A stretch of 64,000 nucleotides of DNA, taken from positions 496,001 through 560,000 of the forward strand of contig JAGQDJ010000608.1 in the NCBI GenBank assembly GCA_022885665.1. Direction: 5' to 3'. Source of the stretch: Triops longicaudatus. Lineage: Eukaryota > Arthropoda > Branchiopoda > Notostraca > Triopsidae. The translations under genes and the position numbers were made by a program. Positions 1-31,518 of this stretch are shown in pieces; the first letter of the stretch is position 1; each line of letters begins with the position of its first letter. Below the pieces are notes generated by a model that was not told the DNA's origin, did not search any database, and saw only the letters and a program-made list of their open reading frames with translations.

Positions 1-3000
1 GTGTTTGTGGAGGAAGGGGACAGTTCACATTGCAGTTGCTGGAAATGCCAAAGGAAGATGAGAAATATGTCAAGGGTAATCGTAAGGCGAAGCTACTTTA
101 GAGGGGGGCGAAAGTTTGCGTGCGTCGGTTCCTATCATGTGGAAAGTGCAAAGTTTTTATGTTCGGTGCGCATGCTAGTAAACAAGAAAAGCTATTTGCT
201 ACCGTTTTGCTTGTCAGTTCCGAAAAAGCGGCGCCAGAGACGGAAATACGACTCAGGCTTTGCCAAATGAGTTTTCTTGCGGGAAGCTTCTGTTTCATAG
301 TGCACTTTCAGGGTCGTTTCCGCAACTTTTTTTGACGACGATCGACTTTCGTTAAAAGAAGCATGATACGTTTTGTCACATAACCTTGAATTAAAAATAC
401 TTGATAATTTCCCTCTTTGCCCTTTACTCATAATTTTGTCTCAGAAACAGATATCAAAACGAGGATCTATTTTCCGCGGGTAATTTGATTCTTTTCACAA
501 TTCAATGCGTGTTTCAGACATGCTGTGGGAACACGTCCAAGAAATCAGATTGTTTAATCTGATTTTTTATGTGTGTTTTCTGATGGTTTTCTCGAAGGAG
601 AAGAAAATGCGCAAAGTAATCCTGTAGTGTAATTTTTTTATTTTTGGGACGGAAATTTTGATGCCTTAGCTGTTCCTAAACCGCACAATGAGTTGCCCGG
701 AACAGCAACTTCGGAAGTTTCGTAATCTTCGTGTTTGCCCAATCCGGGAACCGCAGAATGAACTATGGGGTAACATGGGTCGGTATCGGCCGTAAAAATT
801 TCATCTAGAGACCGAAAGAAGATTAAGCTCTTACAGTTTTTTGTGAATGATATCTTAGCTATGCGGATTCTCCCGGGAAATTATTGTATTAGCTTTGACA
901 AATGACGTATATGCTTAAGTTTGGTAAAAAAAAAGCAAAGAAAGAAAAAATGATCTACAGAGTTCGAGAATAGTGAAACAGGTTACCAAGTTTTATGGGT
1001 GTCTGGGAATCGTTTGAGTGCAAAACGGCAATTTAATTAGCGTTCTAGCGTACAATTCTCTCCGGGCTTTAATGCGATACTGTACGACCGTTCCACTGCA
1101 TTATACAAATTAAACTATCATTCGCCACTGTTTCCCTCACGCTTGGTCGGGTTACCAACGGAGATTAAATATCACTTGTATTTGTATTTTTGAGAATTTG
1201 AAACCAATGAACTCCTTTTTCATTGTTGTGCTTTAAAAGCTTCATCGATTGCAAAAACACTAATAAAGCAAATGAAATGAAAATAACAAGTAGAGCTGGC
1301 ATGGTTGCTTATTTTCGTGGTTATCATTGGGAATAGAACCGATAAGATTACTTAGCTAAGCTCGAATGTCATTCAGAGCAACATAGATTGCTGTGTTTTC
1401 TACGTATAGCGTACCCGATGAACTTTGTGGCCTACTTAAAAGAAAGTAGGTCTACTAGCAGTAAAAAAGCCTACTAGCAGTAAAAACAGTAAGTCTGCTC
1501 AGTAAATTATGGAGTGACATTAGTTAAGTCGTCAGCTCAGGAAGCTCCTTTTTTTGCCAATAAGTCACATTCATTTCGAATCCCGGGAATTCAAACACAC
1601 GAAAAAGACGGAAGGGAGGAAAGTGAGCCTCCTGCAAAATTCTCAGATTTATACGCAAGTGTCATTTGGCTTTGCTCCATGCCGGAAACAACAGGATCGA
1701 AAAGGGGTAGTGTAAAGACAACGCAGGAACTTTTTTTATTTTCAGGGGAGGGCTGAAGGCTAGTTACACAAAACCCTTTGGCAAGTGCTACCTTGATAAC
1801 AGATGTAATTGCATTCACTGAGAAAGAAAGCTAGGCCACAATACCGAATAAAAGGGACGTGGAGCTACTATCATTCACCTCTTCGGCCCATGCCATTGCC
1901 GTAAAGGACAGTGAATGGAGGTCGTATTCTGCCTTTTTGTATATTTTTTTTCGGGCGACTGAGTGGTGTAATCAGATTTGCGAACAATAAAAAAGAAGTA
2001 CAAGCAAGCTACATCTTGTTATATTGAATCCTTTTGTTACGAATTGTTGGCGAAAGCGACGGGTTATGAAGTCGAGAATTATATAAATTTAACGGCTAAA
2101 ATAACGAACTTCGGATATATCGACAGCTTGTTCGCAGGAGGTTCACAGAAAGGACATTCTGCTGAAGACTACTTATGAGTTATATGTAAATTTTAAGTCA
2201 CACCGACACAGTTTCCCATCTGTATCAAACATTGGCCACTTTTGAATCAATCGTGCCACTTTAAACATTTAAATAATTGAATCTTAATTCCTTTGTGTTG
2301 AAATGCGAAATCGGTAGATTTAAATCTGAGCTGGTATTACTTTTAAAAACTAAGATTTCACGTGAAACATTATTCTTTTTTTTAGGATAGTCTCGGAAGA
2401 ACTTCCTCAAATTGGTACAAGGATTTGTGCATCTCATGTTTGAAGTACCGTACAGGTTTTTGTGTTAGATTTTGCTAAGCGTTTGGACATAAGATACCAA
2501 GTTTTAAGTTTGTCGAGATCTTGAGGGAGGTCGTTTAGTTGGGTGAAACAAGTGGTCGAAATCTCTGTCGTTTTTGCGACAAAATGTGGTCACTTGAGGT
2601 AAACTTTTACATCTCACTCACACTGAGTTTCGTGTTGAGGGTATCTGTTTCCACTTGGGCGTTCCTGATAAGTATTCTACCGTGGAACCATTGAGGTACG
2701 AAAGCGTGCTCAGTGATGTTCGTAGGTTTAGCTTAGTATTCGTGGTTTCAGTTTGGAAGCCGTTCATTTTAGGTACATTTATTCTCCATTTGTACAAGGC
2801 TTATGTTGCCAAACTTGCTGCCATTAGAACAGAATTGCAAGATATATTTGTGAGGAATCCTTATGTGCGTCGTAGCCTGGGAGGGAAAATATTTTATTAA
2901 GCGTTAAGCAACCCGGCTTTTTCGGTCGTCTCTTATCGTTCCGTCAAAGCCATCTATTGACTTGAAACTATCAACTTCACAGAAGCATAGAAGTTTTAAA

Positions 3001-4023
3001 TTTTAAGATATTTCAAAATTTCCCGCTATTTGTCGTATCGGAAATATAACTCACTATCAATTAATTCAGTCGATTAAGGAATCGATATTTATATCGGAAC
3101 GGAACGTCGAAAAGATTCGATTCGAACGTAACGTCAAAATTTGCCAGAGAACGAGAAAAAAAAATCCAATCTGGTCACAAAAATGTTTGTCTGTTCTCTT
3201 GGATGCCCAATGTCGCGGTGAAACGTATAATGCACTCCGATTTTTGAATGTCGCTTTAGCAAATAATTCGTGTAATAATAAACTGAGCTTACGACCAAAT
3301 GTGACACAGCTTTAATATAAAACGACCCGGTTAAAGTTATGTGTTGCTTAATTGTATACTGTCTACCCGGTTCTAAGTCTTGTGTGCAGAAAGGTAATGG
3401 GAAATCAAAATGTTGTATGGAATTTTAAGGTTTAATTGGGTTCCTGTGTTGTGTAGCGTTTGCTTGATAAAAATTTAAACTTGAAAATCACTTGTTTCAA
3501 TCCTTACTTTTTCAAACCTCATTAAACCGAAAATCTTTAGTCTACATGACCGACATCTGAACAACTAACTCAGAAAAGACAAGATGCTCTATTTATACCT
3601 GAATTCGACGGGAAAATGTTAGAAATACGGCAAATTGACTGCAATAGAAAGAAGAAAAAGTTTCTTCAGGAGTCAAAAAAGGGTTAAGATCAAACAACGT
3701 CAGAAGCGAAAGCGGCGACCTATCATTTCCAATTAATGTGTGGTAAATATCCATGTGTAAAAATCATCACCAGGATAGGATTATCATCAGGATAGGTTAA
3801 AACTGTAAGCTCCCAACCCACAAAGTCAGTAGAAGGACAAATGGTAATAGCATCCAACCATTGTAGTGTGGTTAATGTACTTGTATTTATTGTATGGATG
3901 TATTGACCCGTGTAAAACGATTTACGTTTCAAAATTGACACGAGAAATACGACCGCAACGTAGAGTGAGAATGATGCGAGGGTGAATTAACGTAAGCTGA
4001 CCAAAACGAAACTGCTTTTGCAG

Positions 4024-4291
4024 TGCCGTAAAGTATTGTATGTTTGATTCGCCGTCGACTACAACGCTTATTGAAGAAGACAGCAACAAGTACGGGCATG
4101 AACTCCTTGGGGTGCTAGGAGTCGCTCTTACGCTTATTGTAGGGTTGGTCATTTCTCTGTTGAACTATTTCTATTTTTCTGCCGACTTTGCTCGCTCGGA
4201 AGGCGGGGAGAAAAGTCGAACCTTTTTCTTTTTGTCCCGTCTTTTTTCGATGTCCACAAGGGAAAAGGTCACAATTTGGCTCCAGTGTTAA
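4024..4291 (+). CDS. Candidate terminal exon with one membrane segment (SLC5-like?)
   Basis: An open frame follows a good acceptor (cttttgcag, ending at 4023) and runs to a TAA at 4289-4291. It reads a short acidic, Thr/Ser-rich stretch and then a strongly hydrophobic helix (residues ELLGVLGVALTLIVGLVISL). A helix of this kind following a Cys-containing loop resembles the last transmembrane region of sodium/solute symporters (SLC5 family), but the resemblance is loose and rests on this one segment. No upstream exons of such a gene were recognised. Its last 23 bases overlap the opposite-strand candidate exon at 4269-4484, so the true 3' end may be earlier. It could be a chance open frame. Confidence 0.25.
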
Positions 4292-4484
4292 GAGTATCCA
4301 AGTAGTTCCGCCATGTTGAAAGGACCTCGATCGATATTCCTACCCAGGCATTGTATGTAGCCAGCCAAGGAGCAAAACGAAGATGATCCTCGATCTTTTC
4401 CTTGGCTTGCATCATCTCATGGGCCTTTTTAGGATCGAACGCTAGAATGTCGAACTTTTGTTGTAGACTTTTTTCCGACTGGTA
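4269..4484 (-). CDS. Candidate terminal exon of an unidentified gene
   Basis: On the minus strand a strong acceptor (polypyrimidine tract ending CTCATACCAG) is followed by about 71 open codons and a TGA at 4269-4271. The peptide is rich in Lys, Glu, Ala and Trp and looks coding: it includes FDPKKAHEMMQAKEKIEDHL and ends LDTLNTGAKL. A possible preceding mini-exon, with AG before it and GT after it, lies near 4527-4553. The protein family was not recognised, and no function is proposed. No AATAAA was seen just downstream. Composition and the splice site favour a real exon over a chance frame, but identity is open. Confidence 0.35.
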   Translation of the reverse strand, partial: YQSEKSLQQKFDILAFDPKKAHEMMQAKEKIEDHLRFAPWLATYNAWVGISIEVLSTWRNYLDTLNTGAKL

Positions 4485-7400
4485 TGAGAAAATGGGAAAA
4501 GGAAATGGCGAACTCCGTACCATTTGAGGAAGAGGCCAAAGGGTGAGTGGCTCTGAAAAGGGGAAAGAAGTATATTAGGTACCAATATACAAGAAGGGGT
4601 AAAGGAAAAAGGGCGGGAGGAGAGAAAAAAAAACTCCAGGGAAATCGACGCAACGCAATGCATGCATGAAATGGCACGTAATTGAATTGCTGCTACCAGC
4701 ATCGAATTTATACTCTAGTTACAGTACTGGCGCTCCCATGTCCCAGCTATTACTGCTTTCAGCTTGACACACTGCGGAGCACACATGCCTCATTTAGAGA
4801 AAATATAGAAGAGAACGGAGCACACAGACATACTATATACCACCAACGTGAGCCCATTTAGTGGCCTGGGGGGTAACTCCACCCCGGAGACGATGAGAAT
4901 CATAAACCTTGCGAGATTGCGACAGTGTTAGAAGAAATTAAAGGTCACAACTAAATGTGTTGGGACCATATAACCCCGGATATTTTTTATTACTTTTCTG
5001 TGAGGAAGTAAGGTTATTGCTGGCATTACTTATGTCGAAAACTAAGCACGAGTTTAATTAGAAAAATAATTGTTGTACGAACGGGTTATTATATGCCGTG
5101 TGTTGCATTTGTCCAAAGGAAAAACGCAGCAATACTCCAGTTTGTTGAATGCAGTAGTGATTCTGCGATGTTATTGCGTGATTTATTTCATTCGAACATA
5201 AGTATTTTTACTAAAAGTACTGCACTACATCACAAATGGTTCATCGTGACTGTCGGAGTGTGGTGTTCGTAGTTGCCTTGAAAGTTTCCAAAACCGCTCA
5301 TTGAAATCGCGTACTTTTCTGCGTGTTTTAGATAGCATGAATTTTCCGTCCCCAGCCCTTCAGGATACCTTTTGAAAAATTAACATCATTCGGTAGTTCA
5401 CGCGATTCCTCCAGCTTTGGATACACTTCCAGCGTGAATACAGTACTTTTTTACAAACCGTGTTTCCGATCAAATCGAATGTTTTTAACAAGTAGCGGTC
5501 TTCGCAAAATTGAACAAGTTCTTACAAATCACGGTTCGTCTTAAAAATAAACATTTATTGAATCTTGGTTCCTCGCATTATCAGACACTTTTTTTTTGCT
5601 ACTTAAGAAATTTCGTAAAGTGATAGTAACACTGTAAGGTAGCTCTTTATCTTCTTGAAGTTCTGGTAGAGGGTGTAGTTGTTCTGGTAGAGAGAAGTGT
5701 GGGTGTACATTTTAGGTGGCTAACAAGGCAGGCGTTATTGTAGTTGTTGCCCGAGATCATGCACTTTTCAAGCAGGCCATATACGCGTGCAAGACCCACC
5801 GTCTGGTGGGCAGGTCGTACCTGTTGAATAGCCATCCGCCCCTCTTCTGTTGGGAGTGGAAGTGGATGTGTACTCCTATTTGAGCGTGTACGGACAGGTG
5901 ACTTGACTTCCAACAGCAGCTCTTCAAATGTGCATAGGAAGGGAGCTGTTTGGAAATGGGGAGTAGTAATCGCAATTTAGCGTGTTTTTCTTCACTTGGC
6001 CGGAAACCTTGTGGACTGGTGTTTTCCCCATTTCGGGTGTAAAACGATCCCCTTTTATGATTTTGTTATATTTTTTGGGTCGGCTTGGCTCATTTAGCAT
6101 TTTTTTTATCTGTTTCGGCTCTTGTAACAAGACACAATGTCGTCTCGTGTATCGTGCGTTATTAGCGGCCCATGGCGAGGTGTCTGTTTCGCTGTAGGGA
6201 AAGTGGACTAAGGATGGCAAAAAAGACTTGGAGGTGAGAATTAGGAAAGCGAGAAACGTTGATGAGGAGGAGGAAGAGAAATACACCTCTGTTTTCGTTG
6301 GATCGATTTAGGGGTGAAGGAGGGAGACAACTGTGTGCGGAAAAGATACACAAGTTTTGTTGTGTAACCCCTCCCACCCACTTTTCCCCATGCCCTAGAC
6401 TCGTTTTCGTTCTATCTCGCGGCAGGTACCAATCGGAACATCATCTTGTCACCGGAATTTGATCCAAGCTTTTAAGTTTTCTCCCCGCCTCTCTTCCTAG
6501 TTGTCAGGCATTGGCAACGGAGGGAGGGCTTTGATCTTGTGCGGAAATTAGAGTCGATGGTTGATGATGTAAAGACTTGATGAGATCTACGAGTCAAATT
6601 TATTTAGCTTAAGAAATGTTTGGAAATTCCTAAGTGACGCACTTAAACTACAAAAGTCACATACTACACCGTAAAGAATTGATTTTTAAACACTTGGCGC
6701 TCGAAAGCCTAGGTTTAATGGACGTTATTTCTCATAGAAAAGAAAGCTACTGAGTGAAGCAGGGAAATTCATTGATCGCGTTGCGTTTACGTTAATGGGA
6801 CTTGAGTGGAAGGGAGGGGGAAATGCTTCTATTGCGATGTTGATTCAACAATAAGCAGAAGTTCTCAGCTCGTGCGAGTTTTCGATTAAAGACGAATTTT
6901 AGAAAAAAAAATAGAACGCAACGGTCGATTGTTCGTTTCCGAAGGAGAGTTAAACAATTTGAGCGTGATATGATCCCGCAAGCTTTTCAACAGCGTTTTC
7001 ATTTATACATTGAAGAAGGCAAGAAAGTCGTTCAAAACCGGAAGAAGGGTTTTAAGAGTGACTTTGGGGAGTCATTGTTTATGGAGAGCAATTGAGTTTA
7101 ACGGAAAAGAGATAAAATAAATCATGTGGTCTTTATGAACACGTCTATGAAAGGAAAGTTATGTTCCCATTAAGGGGCAATTTCCCCCTTTTTTCGGCCT
7201 GTGCCTTTACGCATATGGGTGTACGCAGGGTTTTCAAGGTAGCCAAATTTTTTCATTCCTGGTCCTAGGACATTTTCAATTATTTCATGTCCGGGCTCAA
7301 GTGGAATTACACAACACGCGTGGCCTCAAATAAATCAATAATCAATAAAGAGTGCGGGCTGTATTGAAAAGTTTGAGCGATCATTTTTTTTCGGAACAGA

Positions 7401-9497
7401 ATTCACAATGTTTTTTCTCTTCGTGCGATAACTTTAGACAGGAAAAGGTGTTACGCGTTCGTTTCTGCATAGAATTATGATAATGGAGCGATTATTCAGG
7501 CTGTTGCATGACAGTTAGTTGTAGACCGCCCCTCTTAGTTTCTCATCCTTGTTTCTTCATGTGGCACGCACCCTCGTCCTGTTAGTCAGAACTCTAGCGA
7601 AGATGGGGACAGAAGACTAACGGTTGAAAGCTTTTGTCACGCGGAAATCGTACTCTCCAGGAACAATTACTTGTGACTCTTTGAGCCATGGCACGGAGTC
7701 CACAGAGCACCCGTTTAAAAGTAGCTTGACTTTTCGTAAGCAATCTTGACTAATTTCAACAAATTATCTCCAAACATGTGATATACCCATTATTTTAAGA
7801 AATATTCAAGAATTCCGTTCGTGTATTTTTCCGAGCCCACAAGGGAAGTTTCACTGGACAAAAAAATTAGTTAAGGAAGATTGATGTACTGTTTTTCTTG
7901 GAAAATTGGTGCTGCGTGTAAGATACTCGCCGTTGGTTTGAAATCCAGAAGGGAAAAAAAGAGCTTATTGAGCGAGTACTAGTCATGTTTGTTTAATCGG
8001 TCCCGCTTCACGTGGCCACTGGGTTCTTATGTTTACTCTGTGCTCTGTACGTGCTTGAGTTCATAGTGGGAGTTATAGAACGCGGGGGAGAGTAAGAGAG
8101 GGAAAGAGACCAGAGAGGCGTCCAATCAATACGAAACGGCCAAGTTTCCGTACGCATATGTTTCAAGAAGCTGTAATATTCTATGTGCAAATCTGAACGC
8201 TGTTGTAGTGTAGCAATACTGTAATTATAAGGGCGCAGATCGTGAAAATCTACGTTATTTAACATTGTTCAACATCTTTTCTGTTTGCTTATTTGCCACA
8301 GTACTTGAAAATGAACGCAAACGCACGCTATATTGCCCTGGCTCACAACTTATAACGTATTTCATTGACTTCATTTTTGATATTGATAAGAACAGCGTAC
8401 ATGCGAATCCGCGTTCCCTCTATCGCCAGATTTCGCGAAGTGTAACTTCGGTGTCTTCGATTTTCATTCTCACAACAGTGGCACATGCCTAAGAAATAAA
8501 AGCTAAGGATGAGCCTTCTCCTCAATCGGCATCATTCACAACTATTTTTTCTCATAGTAATCAGAAGCTCTGGTTTTAAAAGAAACTCACAATTCATGTA
8601 TTTACTCTTTCTTCGTTGGAAAGGACGTAATACCATCTCCATTAGCGTGGGTTAGTAAGGTTCGGAGATAAATCAGTGGACAAATTCTTTGAATAAATGA
8701 TAAATGAATAGATAGTCGAAGTCGGTATTCCTGCAGAAGCTCCGGTCGTTTTTAAAACAAACAGTGTCGCGACATTCCTAGGCTCGCCGCTCTTGCATGT
8801 GTCATTAATGAGAATAAATCAGTGAGAAAATCGCCATATCGAGTTGTGATTTTTATTTGATGCAGAGCGTTGGTCGTATATCGGAATGGAGTGAGAATGT
8901 TTAGAAAGTCATGACTCGAAGCTTGGGAAATAAGCATCTTGTCATGTCTCGGTGGCTTGTTGAATCAGAACATCGGAGTGTTGGAAGAAAACAGGCTTTA
9001 AAGAAGAGCATTTAGGCGTTATGGTTGGAGGTTGTTTTGGTGGGATGACTTTTAACTAGGCCGAAAACCCCTCTGCAATGCGGATTTTGCATTATAGTAC
9101 ATAACCATCCAACAGAGCATCTAAATGAGACTCAAAAAACATCGGAAAAGGAGAATAGAAGGAGAAAGAAAAGCGCTAAGAGCTAAAGCTCTGTAAGAAG
9201 TATTCCAAAGAAAATGCAGATATGGCCAAATAGAAGCTGAGAATGCTATTCCAAGCAAATGAAGAGCGTCGGTAGTTATGCTTTCTGTCCCTTTATGTTG
9301 GTGGAAAATCTTTGCTCGTCGGCTAATCAATAGGCGTATAAGCCCCTTTGTTGAGGCTTGAGGGGTTAGGCGAGGCGAAAAGGAAAAAGTGAAGACAAGT
9401 TAACGGATTTGTTTGAAAGCTTTTGGACTATTAGATGTGCCAAGATGGGAAGGAATTAATGTTTTTCATATTTTTTTCTTTTCGTGTTTTGTAATAG

Positions 9498-27355
<17,858 letters not shown>

Positions 27356-29733
27356 GGTTCACATGACGGCATAATCAACTCGAGGACGTAGCGGACGGAC
27401 GCCACAGCTTTGTAAGACTTGTCAAGGGAACGCATCAGGCCCTTCATTATCTAAATGAATCACGCATTTAACGACACTAATGTGTATTTATTTCCCTGCA
27501 GTTAGACAACAATCCTTGTGAACTGCATATGTTACCCCCAAAGATGCTGAAAAGAATGATGAAGAAGAAGCAGAAGAAAGTCCCTTCTTATCCATTAAAT
27601 CCCAGATTCTCTTTCGTCCTGTCTTTCACTTGCCTCAAAAGTTGTCCACCCCTTTCAGTGACAATTCTTTTGCGCCACGTGGATTCTGAAATTCGGGGGA
27701 ATGGGGACGGGCAATGGTAAATTACGCAAATTTTGTTCAAGAAATGTAGTAAGGGACGACATAAGTTGGTATCCGTATACCGTCTTGGTTCGATGCACAG
27801 CGGTGATCAAAAGAGGAATAGGAAAATCTTTGCGTTTAACTAAGGTTGAATGGATTAGCGTGTGCCATTGCATTGGCAATTAAGTTCAGTTTTGCCTGGA
27901 AGGTCCTGAAAAAATCCCAGTTAGGTACAAATGACAAGCCATGACATGAAAATCAGGGGAAAGGGGCAGTAGACGTTGAAGTTGAAGAGACATTTAGACA
28001 CAGTTTTGGTTTTAGTGAGAATTGGTATTCTAGAAGGTGCTCTGGAAGAAGAAAAACGTGACAGGGGAGGAGTCTGTGCAGGTTTATGCGGGTACCAAAG
28101 CTGTACTAGTCAAGAGACACGAACCAGAGAGGAAAAACGTGCGTAAAAAAGGAATGTCTCCAGGAAACAATTTTTTCCTTATAATACCGTTTGAAGTGTG
28201 CAATTCCCTTTTGCCCCTTGTCCATAATCTTTGAAGCCTATTTGGTCCCTCAAATTCATTATTTTTTTCGTATTGCTGCGGATGCTGTGAGAGTTAACTC
28301 TTTCTATTTCTTACGCGAAAAGTGTTCTACATGACATTTTATGGAGCAGAACGGTGAAAAGCTAAGGTTTGTTTTACATGACAAAACCAAAAAAAAAAAA
28401 AAAAAAAAAAAAAAAACAAGAGGCTGAAGTTCAGTCGAGACTTGAAACTGACGTAAAGGAAAAACCACAAGTAGGACAACAAATGTCACAAAAAGTTTGA
28501 AAAAGGTAGAACTAGTGTCAATTCATTAAGCGTTTTTCTATTGTAAAACTAAGAAAGATTCATTATCCAATCTTTTTCGGTTTTGTTTTGAGTTCGTATT
28601 CTGGTGGGCAAGTTTGCGAGTGTGAGTTTCGGCAGTGGGTGGGAAGGGCGTGGCGTATGTGGTGGTGATCGGTTGAGCTTTCTTTGCATGTTGTAAGATA
28701 GAACCATTTGCCTCTTTGATTACGATCCCTTATGTGAGACAGAAAGCAAACGGACTTTTTTTTCGTCGTGACCCATCCCTTTTTTCCTACCATTACCCTC
28801 CACTCCTTCGTTTTTAATTCGTATTTAAAAACAGAAGGTTTGATTCTTCGTTTATACAATTAAAATGCCCCGTTACAATGTCTTTATTTTTGCGAAGCGC
28901 AAGGGCCTGTTACAAAAAAGAAGATATTGCTACAGTTTCTTTGCCTTTCTATAGTATCTTCCCTATTGCCTATGGTTTGACTCTTTTCACCCCATTGTAG
29001 TTGCATTTCAGTGTGCCACATTTGGGCTTGTTTCTCCTTTTTCTTTCGCGGACTCGAGTTCTTTGCTCATTTTTGGATCATTACAGGAAAGAAATCCCTG
29101 CTGTTTACATACACACCTACACACACACCATGTAGTTCAATTAAGCTGTGACTGCCTTTGCCTGCCAGGCTCTTTCATACTCTTCAGAAACACCCAGAAG
29201 TTTTTTTTTTCCCGAGAAAAGAGAAGTGCGCAATCGGTTTTCTTTACGCTGGCAAACGTTGAAAGGTTAGTGTCCACAATTTTCCCACCGTCACTTGAGT
29301 GACAAGGGAATTTACAAGTTATTACCCCATTTTTCATGTGTTTTGTTATTATTGTTTCTTCAACTTCCTCTTCCTTGTCAAACTCTTTGTGGTTTTCAGA
29401 CCCTCCGATTTTCACCTTTTTTTGTTGTTGTTCTTTGGTCTTGCGTTTACTCATTGGTTGAAGCTCTCTTCCTGTCGCCGTTTCTTCTCTGCCCCAAAAT
29501 TTTTGCACCGAGACACACCAAGGGCTGGAAAAAATAATTAGGAAATCAAACATCCAACTTGTTATTCAAAGTATTTCTTCCTCTTCCCCGCCCCCCTTTA
29601 CACTGTTAATGTCCCTCCTCGTGTCTCCTATACAAGAAAAAAAATTCAAGCAGGCTAAAAAAAAAGCTATGGTCTTTGTATATTCCTCTTGTTCATGAAC
29701 TTCGCCTTGATGCAAATTTTGTTGTTTTTCCAG
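27356..29733. other. Calcineurin 3' UTR and intergenic DNA
   Basis: No gene was recognised between the calcineurin stop and the ZNHIT2 3' end. ATTAAA hexamers at 27594-27599 and 28859-28864 are possible polyadenylation signals for calcineurin; no AATAAA was noticed. A 28-base poly-A tract lies at 28389-28416. The two genes converge here. Confidence 0.5.
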
Positions 29734-29739
29734 TTTATT
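29734..29739 (-). terminator. Polyadenylation signal for ZNHIT2
   Basis: The minus strand reads AATAAA about 55 bases past the ZNHIT2 stop codon, the usual place for a short 3' UTR. Confidence 0.6.
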
Positions 29740-29794
29740 GTGGATGTTTGTATTGTTTCAGAGAAATTACAAGAACCTTCATAATCAATCAGTC

Positions 29795-31374
29795 TTAATA
29801 TGGAGCTGGATGCAAGGATTTAAGCCAAGAAAGGTAGTAGTCGAGTTTCTTAACTGTCAGTAACAGACGTTTCCGCTCTTCTCTGTTGTTTTTAGGATCT
29901 AACTGCGTTAGGGCTTTGGTGAACAGTGCATGCAAGTCGGAAAGGGCTGCGAGGCTGTGGGCTGTGATTTTTGAAGGCGAGGGACCTTTAATAATGTGAG
30001 AAATGTCGCGTTTCGCCTTTTTGGTTAACTCGGCCGGGAGTTGCAAGTCGGGATGCTGTGAGACGGCAACGTTAGCGACGTGATCTGGAAATGTTAGGAC
30101 AAATTTAACTGGTTTTACCTGAACGGTTTCCAAAAAACCAGCGTTGACTGCATCGGAGCTCGTGGAAAAAGACTGGTTCCATCGTAAGTTGGAAGATAAC
30201 TTCATGATTAATTCAGCTGCTGGTAAACTGTAGTCCAGGTGATCTCCGTTGTACAGTCGCGCTGTTACCGTGTAAGCGTACAGAACGTTACATAAATTGT
30301 TACCCACATCGGCTGATGGAGGCTTTGTCTGAAAATAACGAAAAATTAAAAAAAAAATGTTCTGAAACGATGAATGAATGGTTGTAGTACCGTTAAAGTA
30401 GAAAGTTCAGCAATGTTCTTTTTCATTGGAGGTATTCTGTTTGCTTCTTTCGCAGGTGCTGGGCTACCAATTTCTTCCACCATGGCAACTGGCTGTCTAA
30501 TAACACACAACAAATGTATCAGAACAAAGGTTTAATATATTGATACAAGTCACACATCGAATATTATCACTATAAGTAGCTGCACGACTTTCGCACGCAA
30601 AAATGCTACCAAACGATTACTGGTTTAAAACTTTTACTGGTACCAAACGTAATTCCGTCGATGAACAACAAAGTACTGTCTGATATCTTTGATTCTATTA
30701 GCGATTTTTAGAACAGTCTCCAAGAAATTTACTGCTGGTAGAAAGGAATACTCTTCATGATTAAACGTGGCCTTACTTTGAAAGCCACCAGGGTTCCCAG
30801 GGCTCAACAAGGTTGTGTATTTCACCACTTTTCAGCAATTGTTCAAATTCTTGTTTTTCTTGGTCGGATAACTTGGCCCACACGGCGTCAGGATTGTCCA
30901 AATCCACCCCAGCTAGCCTTTTTGCTAAATCTTCTTCTTCATCATTATCATCCGAATCTATACAACAAATATATTAAAATACAACTTAAAATTTATTCCA
31001 CTGCTAGCCAACTTTTTTTTATAAAAAAAAATACCGAGCTCATCGTCATAGATGTCATCTTGTTCTTCCTGCTCCTTAAGCTTCTTGAGAGCTTCAATTA
31101 TTTTTTGTTGGCTTTGTGAATCGTCTTCTTTCTTCCGTAGTACTATTTCTTCGACGACGCATTCTTTATAAAACTTCTCTGTGCATTCTTGATGCGCAGC
31201 GGATTGGTAACATATTAACGAGCAATATAGGGCGCCACATTTTGGGCAGGTATATTTTCCTCTGCTCTGCAAACATCTAAACAAAATAATTAGCTTAACA
31301 GATTTCATTACTATATTAAAAATGTACATGCCACAAACGTGGTCATTATCGGGCTCCTTTACGATTTCTTCCAT
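29795..31374 (-). CDS. ZNHIT2: Zinc finger HIT domain-containing protein 2 (ZNHIT2)
   Basis: Members of this family bind the R2TP/RUVBL machinery and help assemble the U5 snRNP. Exons, in transcript order: 31328-31374, 31035-31276, 30777-30957, 30391-30496, 29795-30328. They total 1110 nt, 369 aa (human about 400). The HIT zinc finger is complete once exons 1 and 2 are joined: Cys14, Cys17, Cys26, Cys29, Cys34, Cys38, His44 and Cys47, including KYTCPKC and YCSLICY. An acidic linker, a WAKLSDQEKQEFEQLL helix and the family's PWEPWW motif follow. The last exon carries the conserved NNLCNVLYAYTVTARLYNGD region. The start is the first ATG, just before the zinc finger. An AATAAA lies just past the stop. 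An intronic open frame at about 30634-30745 is out of phase and was skipped. Confidence 0.93.
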
Positions 31375-31479
31375 TTTTCAATTCACTTGGTTTGGTATTT
31401 ATTTTCGTACAGTAACCAGCAAGGTAAATTGGCACGAGCTCCGATTTGTTTTGCCTCGCTAGCACATTGCGGAGTCCGT

Positions 31480-31518
31480 GGGCGGAGTTTGTCCAATGAT
31501 GTAAGCGCACTCTATTGG
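31480..31518 (-). promoter_or_regulatory. ZNHIT2 proximal promoter: GC box and paired CCAAT boxes
   Basis: About 105-145 bp upstream of the ZNHIT2 ATG there is GGGCGG (31480-31485), CCAAT (31493-31497) and an inverted CCAAT, read ATTGG (31514-31518). Their close spacing and position fit a TATA-less housekeeping promoter, but this is inference from motifs only. Confidence 0.4.

Larger units (their letters stand above)
1..9497. other. 5' region without a firmly recognised gene
   Basis: Nine and a half kilobases of AT-rich DNA lie before the first calcineurin exon that can be recognised. Open frames here are short and do not resemble known proteins, except for two candidate terminal exons at 4024-4291 and 4269-4484, listed separately. 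The missing first coding exon of calcineurin A should lie here or further upstream. It must end one base into a codon, just before a GT donor, but no stretch could be picked with confidence. A short stretch at 36-75 is flanked by AG and GT and reads as an exon-like peptide, but it is too short to judge. A 10-bp hairpin sits at 542-565. Confidence 0.5.

Noticed and set aside
30634..30745. Possible ZNHIT2 exon between exons 3 and 4
   Set aside because: Joining it shifts the frame to an early stop; splicing 30777 directly to 30496 keeps frame and family alignment.
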